From JBOFBH01 sp051657715 (lineage in GTDB: Bacteria; Actinomycetota; Actinomycetes; Actinomycetales; Angustibacteraceae), in assembly GCA_051657715.1 (NCBI GenBank), contig JBOFLF010000105.1, positions 8,232-72,231 on the forward strand: a stretch of DNA of 64,000 bases. The letters run 5' to 3'. Positions 41,844 through 50,528 of this stretch are shown here, one piece after another. The position numbers were made by a program, and so were the translations under genes. The notes under the pieces were generated by a model that searched no databases, was not told the origin of the DNA, and saw only the letters and a list, made by a program, of their open reading frames with translations. Position 1 is the first letter of the stretch. Each line of letters starts with the position of its first letter.

Positions 41844-42014
41844 GTCGCCTCCCGGTCAGGTCAGTAGGGTGGCCTGGCGCGCGGTTCGTGTGAGATCACC
41901 GATGCGACGCCGCTACCCGATCCACCGCGAAATGTATCGGCCGCCGGGTCCGGCCTCGACGGCCGAGCCGCCCCGCGCTCGCTCGGCCGGTCAGGTGGTC
42001 GCCGGGTTCGCCGG

Positions 42015-42020
42015 TAGCCT
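42015..42020 (+). promoter_or_regulatory. -10-like box of cysS (leaderless)
   Basis: TAGCCT ends 6 nt before GTG 42027, the spacing expected for a leaderless transcript. Confidence 0.45.
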
Positions 42021-42026
42021 TGGCCG

Positions 42027-43529
42027 GTGACGCTGCGCCTGTACGACACCGCCACCCGACAGCTGCGGGACTTCGAGCCGCTGCGCCCGGGACGGGTGGG
42101 CCTGTACATCTGTGGGCTCACTGTGCAGGGCGCGCCGCACATCGGGCACGTCCGGTTCACGGTGGCGTTCGACGTGCTGCGGCGCTGGCTGGAGGTCGGC
42201 CACGGGTACCGGGTCGACCTGGTGCGCAACGTCACCGACATCGACGACAAGATCCTCGCGAAGTCCGCCGCGGCCGGCGAGGACTGGTACGCCCGGGCCT
42301 ACCGGTTCGAGCGCGAGACGTCCGCAGCCCTGGACGCCCTGGGCGTCCGGGCGCCGACCTACGAGCCGCGCGCCACCGGGCACGTCCCGGAAATGGTGGA
42401 GCTGATGCGGGAGCTGGTCGAGCGCGGGCACGCGTACCCCGCGGGCGAGCGGGCACCGGGCGACGTGTACTTCGACGTCCGGTCCTGGCCTGCTTACGGG
42501 CAGCTGACCCGCCAGCGGGTGGACGACATGGAGCCGGCGCCCGACGCCGACCCGCGCGGCAAGCGGGATCCGCGGGACTTTGCGCTGTGGAAGGGCGCCA
42601 AGGACGACGAGCCCGCGTCGGCGCACTGGGACTCGCCGTACGGCCGGGGTCGGCCGGGGTGGCACCTGGAGTGCTCGGCGATGGCCCGCAAGTACCTCGG
42701 CGACACCTTCGACATCCACGGTGGCGGGGTGGACCTGCGGTTCCCGCACCACGAGAACGAGCAGGCGCAGTCCCGGGCCGCCGGGCTGGGATTCGCCCGG
42801 TACTGGCTGCACAACGGCTGGCTCACCCTGGGTGGGGAGAAGATGAGCAAGTCGCTGGGCAACTCCCTGGTGGTCGCCGAGCTGCTGCGGACCGTCCGGC
42901 CGCTGGTGCTGCGGTACTTCCTCGGCGCCGCGCACTACCGCTCGACGGTGGAGTACCGCGACGACTCCTTGCCGGAGGCGCTGGCCGCGGTGGAGCGGAT
43001 CGAGAGCTTCGTCAGCCGAGCGTCCGCGGCTGGTGGTGAGCTGTCGGGGTCCGACGTGCCGGGGCCGGTGCTACCGGGTTCGGTGCTACCGGAGGGTTTC
43101 ACCACCGCGATGAACGACGACCTGAATGTTTCCGCGGCTCTCGCGGTGGTGCACGACACGGTGCGGGCCGGCAACACGGCGTTGGACGCCCAGGACGTCG
43201 CGGGCGCCCGACGCGCTCTCGACGCGGTGCTGGCGATGACCGACGTGCTGGGGATCAACCCACTGGATCCGGTGTGGGGGGCCGGCCGGCGCAACGACGA
43301 CCAGGGCGAGACCGCGTTGGCGGCGTTGGTCGAGGCAGCGCTGGCGGACCGGCAGCGGGCCCGCGCCGCCCGGGACTTCGAGGCCGCCGACGCCGTCCGG
43401 GACCGGCTGCTGCACGCCGGTATCGCGGTGGAGGACACCGCGGGCGGTGCCCGGTGGTCGCTGCTGCGCGCGGGACCATCCGGGGACAGCGTGGTCCCAG
43501 CTGAGCCGGCGCGGTCGGTGAGCACCTGA
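42027..43529 (+). CDS. cysS: cysteinyl-tRNA synthetase
   Basis: A 500-aa class Ia synthetase. HIGH motif variant PHIGHVRF near residue 35 with the zinc Cys in YICGLTV, KMSKS as EKMSKSLGNS near 275, and HGGGVDLRFPHHENE. Length above 460 and synteny with ispF/rlmB argue for CysS rather than the mycothiol ligase MshC. GTG 42027 start. Confidence 0.95.
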   Translation: MTLRLYDTATRQLRDFEPLRPGRVGLYICGLTVQGAPHIGHVRFTVAFDVLRRWLEVGHGYRVDLVRNVTDIDDKILAKSAAAGEDWYARAYRFERETSAALDALGVRAPTYEPRATGHVPEMVELMRELVERGHAYPAGERAPGDVYFDVRSWPAYGQLTRQRVDDMEPAPDADPRGKRDPRDFALWKGAKDDEPASAHWDSPYGRGRPGWHLECSAMARKYLGDTFDIHGGGVDLRFPHHENEQAQSRAAGLGFARYWLHNGWLTLGGEKMSKSLGNSLVVAELLRTVRPLVLRYFLGAAHYRSTVEYRDDSLPEALAAVERIESFVSRASAAGGELSGSDVPGPVLPGSVLPEGFTTAMNDDLNVSAALAVVHDTVRAGNTALDAQDVAGARRALDAVLAMTDVLGINPLDPVWGAGRRNDDQGETALAALVEAALADRQRARAARDFEAADAVRDRLLHAGIAVEDTAGGARWSLLRAGPSGDSVVPAEPARSVST

Positions 43530-44560
43530 TGTCGGGGAACTCCCGGCGTCGGGGCGCGGTCCGCAAGGGGTCCTCGCGCAAGGGTCCGCTGGTCGGCTCC
43601 GGGGGGCAGCGGCGCAAGGCGTTGCGTGGCAAGGGTCCGACGCCGAAGGCCGACGAACGGCCGGGGCACTCGGCGTCCCGGCGTGGGTCCGTCAGCGGCG
43701 GCGCAGCGGCCCAGCAGCGGTCTGCGGAACCGCGATCCGGTGCGCGTCGGCGGCCGGCCGCCGACGGCGCCGGACGGCAGCCTGGCCGGCCGGGTAGCGA
43801 GGTGGTGGCCGGCCGCAACGGTGTCGTCGAGGCGCTGCGTGCGCAGGTGCCGGTCACCACGCTGTACGTGGCGCACCGGGTGGAGGCGGACGACCGGGTC
43901 CGAGAGGCGGTCGCGGTCGCGCATGAGCGCGGTATCCCGGTGTTGGAGACGCCCCGTGGTGAGCTGGACCGGCTCACCGGCGGTGCGGTGCACCAGGGCC
44001 TGGCGGTGCAGGTTCCGGCGTACCAGTACGCCCATCCGGCGGACCTGCTGGGCGCCGCTGACGACGCGGGGCAGGCGCCGCTGCTGGTCGCGCTGGACGG
44101 GATCACCGACCCGCGCAACCTCGGTGCCGTGGTGCGTTCGGTCGCCGCCTTCGGCGGGCACGGCGTGATCGTGCCGCAGCGTCGGGCCGCCGGGATGACC
44201 GCCGCCGCGTGGCGGACGTCCGCGGGTGCCGCCGCCCGGTTGCCGGTGGCCCAGGCCACCAACCTCACCCGAGCCCTGCAGGACCTGCAGCGCGCCGGGT
44301 GCTTCGTCGTCGGCCTGGACGCCGACGCGGACGTCACGCTGGCCGACGTGGCGGTGGTGCACGAACCGCTGGTGCTGGTGATTGGCTCGGAGGGTCGCGG
44401 GCTGTCCCGGCTGGTCCGGGAGACCTGCGACGTGGTCACGGCGATCCCCATCCACGCGGCGACCGAGTCGCTGAACGCCGGGGTGGCCGCCGGGATCGCG
44501 CTCTACGACGTGGCCCGCCGCCGCGGCGACGACACACGCAGAACGGCTTCGTACGGGTGA
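43529..44560 (+). CDS. rlmB: 23S rRNA (guanosine-2'-O)-methyltransferase RlmB (TrmH/SpoU family)
   Basis: A 343-aa SPOUT enzyme. A basic Arg/Gly-rich leader (1-85) precedes the SpoU substrate-binding domain (VVAGRNGVVEALRAQVPV) and catalytic domain with DGITDPRNLGAVVRSVAAFG, VIGSEGRGLSRLVRETCD and IPIHAATESLNAGVAAGIAL (knot). ATG overlaps the cysS stop by 1 nt (TGATG). The order cysS-rlmB is conserved. Confidence 0.93.
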   Translation: MSGNSRRRGAVRKGSSRKGPLVGSGGQRRKALRGKGPTPKADERPGHSASRRGSVSGGAAAQQRSAEPRSGARRRPAADGAGRQPGRPGSEVVAGRNGVVEALRAQVPVTTLYVAHRVEADDRVREAVAVAHERGIPVLETPRGELDRLTGGAVHQGLAVQVPAYQYAHPADLLGAADDAGQAPLLVALDGITDPRNLGAVVRSVAAFGGHGVIVPQRRAAGMTAAAWRTSAGAAARLPVAQATNLTRALQDLQRAGCFVVGLDADADVTLADVAVVHEPLVLVIGSEGRGLSRLVRETCDVVTAIPIHAATESLNAGVAAGIALYDVARRRGDDTRRTASYG

Positions 44561-44892
44561 TGAGTGGCCCGCGCTACCCAAGCCCGGTCGCCCCACCATT
44601 GGCAGCGTCGCGCTTGGCCGGCGCGTGCGCCACTCGGTACCACCAGTTTTGGCCGTGCACGGCCAGTCTGCTCGACGAACAGACCTTCGACAGGTCCGGG
44701 CTCCACGGATCGAACGCGATCACCGATGCCTACCTGCTCGCCCTCGCTGTCGAGCACCACGGACACCTCGTGACGTTCGACCGATCCGTTCCGGCGAGTG
44801 CGGTGCAACGGCCCGGTCACGGCACCTGGTCGTCCTCTCACTGGTGCGCCCGATTCATCGTGCAGTGGGAGGCCGCCAGGGATGACCGGTGA
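44560..44892 (+). pseudogene. VapC-type PIN toxin, C-terminal remnant
   Basis: The frame from ATG 44560 (110 aa) matches only the C-terminal half of VapC toxins: FWPCTASLLDEQTFDRSGLHG, ITDAYLLALAVEHHGHLVTFD with the conserved C-terminal acidic residues. The first ~50 residues, including the N-terminal catalytic Asp, are absent; the first 25 residues here are unrelated. No antitoxin gene is adjacent. It directly abuts the rlmB stop, so a past insertion/deletion is likely. Not expected to be active. Confidence 0.65.
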
Positions 44893-44959
44893 TCGAGCGC
44901 GGCGGCCTCCACACAGAATCGGCCTGACAACCCGCGGTTCCTCGTGACACGGTTGGGCG

Positions 44960-45574
44960 GTGCGAGAGGTCACCACCGAGGCGCAGCTGCGGGACCTGAT
45001 CGGTGAGCCGCTGCCGCGGGTGGTGGCGAAGGACCGGGACCGGCTGGACGACGTGCACCGCCGCTGGCTCGGTGCGTCCCGGTTCTGCCTGGTGGCCACC
45101 GCCGACGCTGCCGGTCGGTGTGACGTGTCGCCGAAGGGTGATCCGGCGGGGATCGCGGCGGTGTTGGACGACGTCACTCTGGCATTGCCCGAGCGCCCGG
45201 GGAACCGCCGTGTCGACGGGTTCCGCAACGTGCTCGCCAACCCCCGCGTCGGCCTGTTGTTCGTGATTCCCGGGCGGTCGGACACGTTGCGGGTCAACGG
45301 TTCCGCCCGGCTGGTCGCGGACGCGCCGTGGTTCGACCGGCTGGTCGTCCAGGGCCACCGTCCGGTGCTGGCGCTGCTGGTCCACGTGGAGCACGTGTTC
45401 TTCCACTGTGCCAAGGCGTTCCTGCGCTCACAGTTGTGGGAGCCAGGGGCCTGGACGCCGGACGCCGTCCCGTCCCGCGCCCGGATCGCCCAGCAGTCCG
45501 AACGCCCGAACGAACCGCTCGAGGCGCTCGAGCGCTACTACGGGCCGGCCTACTCTGCCTCGCTCTATCGCTGA
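44960..45574 (+). CDS. PPOX-class flavin-binding protein
   Basis: A 204-aa pyridoxamine 5'-phosphate oxidase-like split-barrel protein, similar to the MSMEG_1061 type: RFCLVATADAAGRCDVSPKG, RVDGFRNVLANPRVGLLFVIPG, DTLRVNGSARLV, and HVEHVFFHCAKAFLRSQLW. Likely binds FMN or F420-like cofactor; substrate unknown. GTG 44960 start. It lies 67 nt after the VapC remnant. Confidence 0.82.
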   Translation: MREVTTEAQLRDLIGEPLPRVVAKDRDRLDDVHRRWLGASRFCLVATADAAGRCDVSPKGDPAGIAAVLDDVTLALPERPGNRRVDGFRNVLANPRVGLLFVIPGRSDTLRVNGSARLVADAPWFDRLVVQGHRPVLALLVHVEHVFFHCAKAFLRSQLWEPGAWTPDAVPSRARIAQQSERPNEPLEALERYYGPAYSASLYR

Positions 45575-45656
45575 GGACGGGCGTGACATCGTCACGGGAC
45601 CGCCCCGGACGCAGGTCTGTCACGTCGATGGCCGCACATCAGCTGACCGGCCCTGG

Positions 45657-46568
45657 TCAGCTGGCGCGGGCGAGTTGCTGGCCGATCAAGGTGAAGGCGG
45701 CTGGGGTGACCCGGTTCCAGTACGCCCGGGTGTGACCGCCGTCCTGCCAGGAGGCGATCACCGGCCCGGGAGACATCCGTGCCGCGAGCTGCTGGACGGC
45801 GGGCAGCAGCGGGTCGGACCGGCCGCACCACAGGCCGGTGGGCGTCTCGGCCAGCCGGTCGGCGCCGAAGACCACGTCCCCGTCCGAGCTAATCGCCGGG
45901 CTCAACGCGGCCACCGCGCGTGGTGCCCCGCTGGCCCGGTCGGTGGATCGCACGGAAGGTCGCGTAGCGGGGGGTGTGCTGGGTGACCCGCTGGGTTGTG
46001 GGCTGGACTGCGCGTAGGTCAATGCGCCGGCCCCGCCCATCGACCAGCCGTACACGGCCATCCGATCGGTGTCGAAGTCGCGCTCGGCGCACCAGGCGGG
46101 CAGTTCTTCCCGGAGCATCGCCTGCGGGTCGTCATTCGGCCCGTCGCCGCGCCAGGAGCTGCGGCCGCCGTCGGCGCCAGCCAGCACGAATGGCGGCACC
46201 CCGGCCTGGATCGCGGCGGTCAGGAACCGACCCAGCCCGAACCGCCGGTAGTCCGCCGTCGTCGCCGACGCGCCGTGCAGCACCAGGCAGACCGGCAACC
46301 CCGCCCCGGTGCCGTGCCCAGCTGGAACGGCGGTGAAGAAGCCGACAGATTGCCCCCGGGCGGCGGAGTCGCGCTGCTCCCACCGCACGTCACCCTCAGC
46401 TGACGGGGGGATGCCGGCCGTCGGGTCCCCGTCCGGCGGCCCGAGCAGCCGTGACCGGCCGGGGAACCGAGCACCGCTCGCGACGACCCCTGCCCCCAAC
46501 GCCGCGGTGCCGGCCACCGCCCCAGCCACCCCGATCAGCACGGTCCTACGCCGAGGTGTGCTCATCAC
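45657..46568 (-). CDS. secreted esterase, alpha/beta-hydrolase fold (Ag85/esterase-D like)
   Basis: A 303-aa protein with a twin-arginine-like signal (RRRTVLIGVAGAVAGTAALGAGVV), oxyanion-strand LPVCLVLHGASATTADY, nucleophile elbow GWSMGG (Ser), Asp in CGRSDPLLP, and His in WQDGGHTRAYW. A low-complexity Ser/Pro insertion (SPQPSGSPSTPPATRPS) follows the nucleophile. Substrate unknown. Start ATG 46568 or 46565. Confidence 0.83.
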   Translation of the reverse strand: MMSTPRRRTVLIGVAGAVAGTAALGAGVVASGARFPGRSRLLGPPDGDPTAGIPPSAEGDVRWEQRDSAARGQSVGFFTAVPAGHGTGAGLPVCLVLHGASATTADYRRFGLGRFLTAAIQAGVPPFVLAGADGGRSSWRGDGPNDDPQAMLREELPAWCAERDFDTDRMAVYGWSMGGAGALTYAQSSPQPSGSPSTPPATRPSVRSTDRASGAPRAVAALSPAISSDGDVVFGADRLAETPTGLWCGRSDPLLPAVQQLAARMSPGPVIASWQDGGHTRAYWNRVTPAAFTLIGQQLARAS

Positions 46569-46577
46569 CTGATCACC

Positions 46578-46720
46578 CTAGTGCCACAAGGGGTTGCGCT
46601 GGTCCACGATCTCGCTGGTGCAGCAGGCGAAGTTCATCTGGGCGATCACCCTGAGGCCCTCAGATCGGTGAACGTCGCGACGAGCCGGTCGTAGTCACCG
46701 GGCTCGGCCCACCCAGCTCA
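46578..46720 (-). pseudogene. frameshifted fragment, DUF6891-like C-terminal piece
   Basis: Reading the minus strand, DYDRLVATFTDLRAS is followed after a one-base loss (GGGTG where GGGGTG would keep frame, near 46648-46653) by GVIAQMNFACCTSEI and a stop at 46578. The combined text resembles the C-terminal part of DUF6891-type proteins as I recall them. No start is seen; a TGA precedes the fragment. The family name is tentative; the frame switch is directly visible. Confidence 0.4.
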
Positions 46721-46746
46721 TGAGCGAGGCCCACGACGTGCCTGCC

Positions 46747-48042
46747 TTATCCGTGGCTTGGCTGCACGGCCGGCACGTTCTCCGCGTCGACGCCGAGGAC
46801 GGCGGCCTCGTCTGGTTTGGCGGGCAGCACGTCCCGGACGTAATCGTCGACGACCTCGGGCAGCGGGACGTCCTGGCCGCGCTGCTCGGCCATGTACCAG
46901 CGGTGTTCCAACACCTCGTGGAACACCTCCGCCGGCTCCAGCTTGCCCCGCAGCTGCGTCGGCACCGCGCGCACCACGGCCTGGAAGACGGTGATCAGCC
47001 AGTCGTGGGCGACGATCTCCTCGCTCTCGGCCTGGCGGTTCGTCGCCGCCCGGTAGGAGTCCAGGTCGTTGAGCAGCCGTCGGGCCTGGTTCTCCCCGAC
47101 GTCCAAACCGGTCAGCCGCAGCAGCCGCCGCGAGTGGTGGCCGGCGTCGACCACCTTGGGCTGGATCTGGACGGTCGCCCCGCCGATGTCGGTGGCGATC
47201 GCCAGCTCCCCGACGTCGAAGCCGAGCTCGTTGAGGCGGCGGATCCGCGCGTCCACCCGCCACCGCTCGCCCTGCTCGAAGGACTCGGCGCGGGTCAGCT
47301 CCGCCCACAGTGACCGGTACCGACCCATGATCATCTCGCTGACCTGCACCGGGTCGGCGTCGTCCTCCAGGAACCCACCGGCCTGCAGATCCATCAGCTC
47401 GCCCGCGATGTTGACCCGGGCGATCTCCAGGTCGTGCTCGCGCTGGCCGTTGGTCAGCCGCTCGTGCAGCTCACCGGTCTCGGCGTCCACCAGGTACGCG
47501 GCGAAGGCCCCCGCGTCGCGGCGGAACAGGGTGTTGGACAGCGAGACGTCCCCCCAGAAGAACCCCGCCAGGTGCAGGCGCACCAGCAGCACCGCGAGCG
47601 CGTCGACCAGCCGGGCTGCGGTGTCCGGCCGCAGGGTCTGGCTGAACAGTGCCCGGTACGGCAGGGAGAAGTCCAGGTGTCGGGTGACCAGCGTCGGGTC
47701 TAGCGGCGTGCCGTCCAGGCCAGCCCGCCCGCTCACCACGCCGACCGGCTCCACGGACGGGACGTCCAGCCGTTGCAGCAGCCGCAGCAGCTCGTACTCG
47801 CGGCGGGCCAGGTCTTCGCGGATCTCCTTGATCGCGATCACCCGGCCGGACAGCTTCGCGAACCGGACCACGTGCCGGGATATCCCTCGGGGCAGCGCGG
47901 CCAGCGTCTCGTCCGGCCACTGCTCCAGCGGCAGCTGCCACGGCAGGTCCAGCAGCGCCGGGTCGGGCGCCGCCGCGGTGATTTGCAGTGCCTGAGGACG
48001 GTCAGGTCGATTGGTGGGAAGAGCATCGCCCATGGGCCTCAT
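46747..48042 (-). CDS. DUF4032 protein with lipopolysaccharide kinase-like N-terminus
   Basis: A 431-aa cytoplasmic protein. The first ~250 residues have a kinase-like fold resembling the LPS-kinase/WaaP group (RVIAIKEIREDLARREYELL; FFWGDVSLSNTLFRRD with D..N in place of HxDxxxxN; AYLVDAETGELHE as the metal-binding region). The DUF4032 domain follows from about 255 to the end. Family common in actinobacteria; substrate unknown. ATG 48042 or 48033 start, no clear RBS. Confidence 0.78.
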   Translation of the reverse strand: MRPMGDALPTNRPDRPQALQITAAAPDPALLDLPWQLPLEQWPDETLAALPRGISRHVVRFAKLSGRVIAIKEIREDLARREYELLRLLQRLDVPSVEPVGVVSGRAGLDGTPLDPTLVTRHLDFSLPYRALFSQTLRPDTAARLVDALAVLLVRLHLAGFFWGDVSLSNTLFRRDAGAFAAYLVDAETGELHERLTNGQREHDLEIARVNIAGELMDLQAGGFLEDDADPVQVSEMIMGRYRSLWAELTRAESFEQGERWRVDARIRRLNELGFDVGELAIATDIGGATVQIQPKVVDAGHHSRRLLRLTGLDVGENQARRLLNDLDSYRAATNRQAESEEIVAHDWLITVFQAVVRAVPTQLRGKLEPAEVFHEVLEHRWYMAEQRGQDVPLPEVVDDYVRDVLPAKPDEAAVLGVDAENVPAVQPSHG

Positions 48043-48124
48043 GGCACCAGTGTGCCCACCACTGGGATGCGCATGATGAACGGGCGATCGGATCACCGTC
48101 AGACCATGACGCCAGGAGATAAGC

Positions 48125-48901
48125 GTGTCTCTTGTCACCGGGCCAGCGATCATGAAATCGTCACGACAGAGCGATACACCTCAGGTGAGAGCAGATGGAG
48201 TCGAACTCGTGGCGCCCCTACCAAGCACGATCGATCAATTGTTTGTCGTGCTGTTGTTCGTCCTGCCGGGCTCGGTGTACCAGTTCGTCCGCACCCGCTT
48301 GCGTGGGCCAGCTCCCGACGATGCCAGTGCTGTCAACAGGGTGCTTCGTGCGCTCGGGGTGAGCGCACTCCTGGTGTCCCTGTATACCGTCATTGCCGGG
48401 CCGTACCTTGTCACGCTGATCGGAGAGACCCGAGTAGGTGCAGCTGGCTGGGCAACCCGGATTCGTGAGATCGGCCTGTGCGGTGTGGTTTTGCTGATCG
48501 CGATCCCAGCGGCGCTGGCGATGATTGATCATCTGAGGCGTCGATACCTCCCGACGCCTCAGTGGCTCAGGGTCGCCTACGACCCGACTCCCAGCGCATG
48601 GGACTTCGCCTTCGCCAACAGAAAAGAGACGTACATCCGTCTCCTCACGGCTGACGATCGATGGCTCGGGGGTTGGTGGGGGAAGGGCTCGTGGGTCTCT
48701 GGCTACCCCGAGCCTCGCGACATCTTTATCTCTGTGGCGCATCAAATGAAAGACAACGGCTCATTTGGTGACCCAATCGAAGGCAGTGGCGGACTTTACG
48801 TCCGATGTGATGATGTCCGGGCGGTCGAGTTCATAGACCCGTTGTCCGGCGAGTGTGTAAAACTGGATGACACCGAGCTGCCAAGCGTAGGAGTGCCGTG
48901 A
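48125..48901 (+). CDS. DUF6338 family membrane protein
   Basis: A 258-aa protein with three membrane segments: a first helix FVVLLFVLPGSVYQFVRTR (family hallmark), then ALGVSALLVSLYTVIAGPYLV and GVVLLIAIPAALAMIDHL, and a soluble C-terminal domain (YDPTPSAWDFAFANRKETY, GWWGKGSWVSGYP). Lower GC than neighbours suggests a mobile gene. Starts nearer the first helix are possible (ATG 48152). Coupled to a small Pro-rich gene. DUF6338 proteins occur in scattered accessory loci; role unknown. Confidence 0.76.
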   Translation: MSLVTGPAIMKSSRQSDTPQVRADGVELVAPLPSTIDQLFVVLLFVLPGSVYQFVRTRLRGPAPDDASAVNRVLRALGVSALLVSLYTVIAGPYLVTLIGETRVGAAGWATRIREIGLCGVVLLIAIPAALAMIDHLRRRYLPTPQWLRVAYDPTPSAWDFAFANRKETYIRLLTADDRWLGGWWGKGSWVSGYPEPRDIFISVAHQMKDNGSFGDPIEGSGGLYVRCDDVRAVEFIDPLSGECVKLDDTELPSVGVP

Positions 48902-49092
48902 TGCCACGTCAGAGGCCGACGAGGAGCTGGCAGGCGCCACGGGATGGTGGCTACAGACCGGACGGCGGTCGTGCTTCATCAGCCGACTCTGAAGTTAGCC
49001 ATCGTGGCGGTACGCCCCGGCCCTCCAACCATCCCAAGCCTCCTCCGCCGACTGGTCCTGGAGCCGCCTCGCCGAGACCAACGGCCCGGTGA
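48901..49092 (+). CDS. small Pro/Arg-rich protein coupled to the DUF6338 gene
   Basis: A 63-aa basic, Pro-rich polypeptide (NHPKPPPPTGPG) with no domain. Its ATG overlaps the DUF6338 stop (TGATG), which favours a real coupled gene, and a strong hairpin follows its stop. No family recognised. Confidence 0.45.
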   Translation: MPRQRPTRSWQAPRDGGYRPDGGRASSADSEVSHRGGTPRPSNHPKPPPPTGPGAASPRPTAR

Positions 49093-49128
49093 GGGTCACC
49101 CTCTCTAGGTGGGTCGGGTGACCCTCAC
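49089..49128. terminator. 12-bp-stem hairpin between convergent genes
   Basis: GTGAGGGTCACC (49089-49100) pairs perfectly with GGTGACCCTCAC (49117-49128) across a 16-nt loop, between the DUF6338 unit and the convergent MsmK-like gene. A likely bidirectional terminator; no long T-run. Confidence 0.7.
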
Positions 49129-49155
49129 GGAGAAACGCCCGTTACATGAGGGTGC

Positions 49156-50259
49156 CTATCCCCCGAGGCGCTCACCGGTGGTGGCGTGGAACATGTGCAC
49201 ATGTCCCTCCTTAGGGGTCAGGTACACGGTCTCGCCCTTGGCCGGCGGGGTACGGCCATCAACCCGGGCGATGAAGGGCTTGGCCACCCCGACCGCGGCC
49301 GGGTCGGCGTGCAGCTGCGCCTGCGGAATCCCGTAGATGTAGGCATCAGCGCCGAGCTCCTCGACCACCTCGACCTCGACCGCCAGGCCCTGGCCGGCCG
49401 GCGCCACCGTGACGTCCTCGGGACGGACGCCGAGGGTGAGGGTGCTGCCGGCGGATGCCAGGTGCTCCCGGGCCACCGGGTAGGTCGCGGTGCCCAGCGT
49501 GACCCCACCGTCGACCACCGGGACGTCGAGCAGGTTCATCGCCGGGGACCCGATGAAGCCGGCCACGAACACGTTGTCCGGGTGGTCGTACATCCGGCGC
49601 GGGGTGTCCACCTGCTGCAGCAGGCCGTCCTTGAGGACGGCGACCCGGTCGCCCATCGTCATCGCCTCGACCTGGTCGTGGGTGACGTACACGGTGGTGA
49701 TGCCGAGCCGGCGCTGCAGCGAGGCGATCTGCGTGCGGGTCTGCACCCGGAGCTTGGCGTCCAGGTTGGACAGCGGCTCGTCCATCAGGAACACCTGCGG
49801 CTGCCGCACGATCGCCCGGCCCATCGCGACCCGCTGCCGCTGCCCACCGGACAGCGCCTTCGGCTTGCGGGCCAGATACTGCTCGAGGTCGAGGATCTTT
49901 GCCGCGTCGGCCACCCGCTTCTTGATCTCGTCCTTCGGGGTGCCGGCGATCTTCAGCGCGAAACCCATGTTGTCGGCGACGGTCATATGCGGGTACAGCG
50001 CGTAGTTCTGGAACACCATCGCGATGTCCCGGTCCTTCGGCGCTTCGTTGGTGACGTCTCGCTCGCCGATCAGGATCCGGCCGCCGTTGACGTCCTCCAA
50101 GCCGGCCAGCATCCGCAGCGAGGTGGTCTTGCCGCACCCGGACGGACCCACGAGGACGAGGAACTCGCCGTCCTCGATGGCCAGGTCGAGCTTGTCGACC
50201 GCGGGCTTGTCGGCTCCCGGGTAAACCCGGGATGCCTTGTCATACGTGACCGTTGCCAT
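49156..50259 (-). CDS. sugar ABC transporter ATPase, MsmK/UgpC/MsiK type
   Basis: A 367-aa ATPase with Walker A GPSGCGKTT, signature LSGGQRQRVAMGRAIV, Walker B VFLMDEPLSNLDAKLR, D-loop and a C-terminal TOBE/regulatory domain (LTLGVRPEDVTVAP). No permease or binding protein is adjacent, like MsiK of Streptomyces, one ATPase that serves several sugar importers. ATG 50259 chosen. Divergent from a LacI-family regulator, which may control it. Confidence 0.9.
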   Translation of the reverse strand: MATVTYDKASRVYPGADKPAVDKLDLAIEDGEFLVLVGPSGCGKTTSLRMLAGLEDVNGGRILIGERDVTNEAPKDRDIAMVFQNYALYPHMTVADNMGFALKIAGTPKDEIKKRVADAAKILDLEQYLARKPKALSGGQRQRVAMGRAIVRQPQVFLMDEPLSNLDAKLRVQTRTQIASLQRRLGITTVYVTHDQVEAMTMGDRVAVLKDGLLQQVDTPRRMYDHPDNVFVAGFIGSPAMNLLDVPVVDGGVTLGTATYPVAREHLASAGSTLTLGVRPEDVTVAPAGQGLAVEVEVVEELGADAYIYGIPQAQLHADPAAVGVAKPFIARVDGRTPPAKGETVYLTPKEGHVHMFHATTGERLGG

Positions 50260-50528
50260 GACGATCCGTCCCTTCACCGGCAGGTACGTGCCGGACGATC
50301 CGAGTGGAGGGGCATCGACAGGTCGCCGATGCTGAGATGATGCGGGGTCATCATGCCGTCAGCCGAAGCCGGCGACAAGGTGCCGACTACCCACAAGGCG
50401 ACGGCCACGCCGTTCGGGTGGCAGACCAGGCGGCTAGGCTCCGGCAGGACCAGGTCGGCACGGGCGTGCGCTGGGTGTCAGGTCGGTGGGGCCTGGTCGG
50501 TGGCAGCTGACCGGTAGCAGGAGGTGCC

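Noticed and set aside
41844..42026. Biotin-type operator or riboswitch upstream of bioB
   Set aside because: No palindrome resembling known BirA or BioQ sites and no conserved RNA fold were visible.
42027..43529. MshC (Cys:GlcN-Ins ligase) instead of CysS
   Set aside because: MshC is shorter (about 410 aa); the 500-aa length and the ispF-cysS-rlmB context favour CysS.
42935..44599. Minus-strand frame opposite cysS/rlmB
   Set aside because: Antisense of two strongly supported genes and without recognisable motifs.
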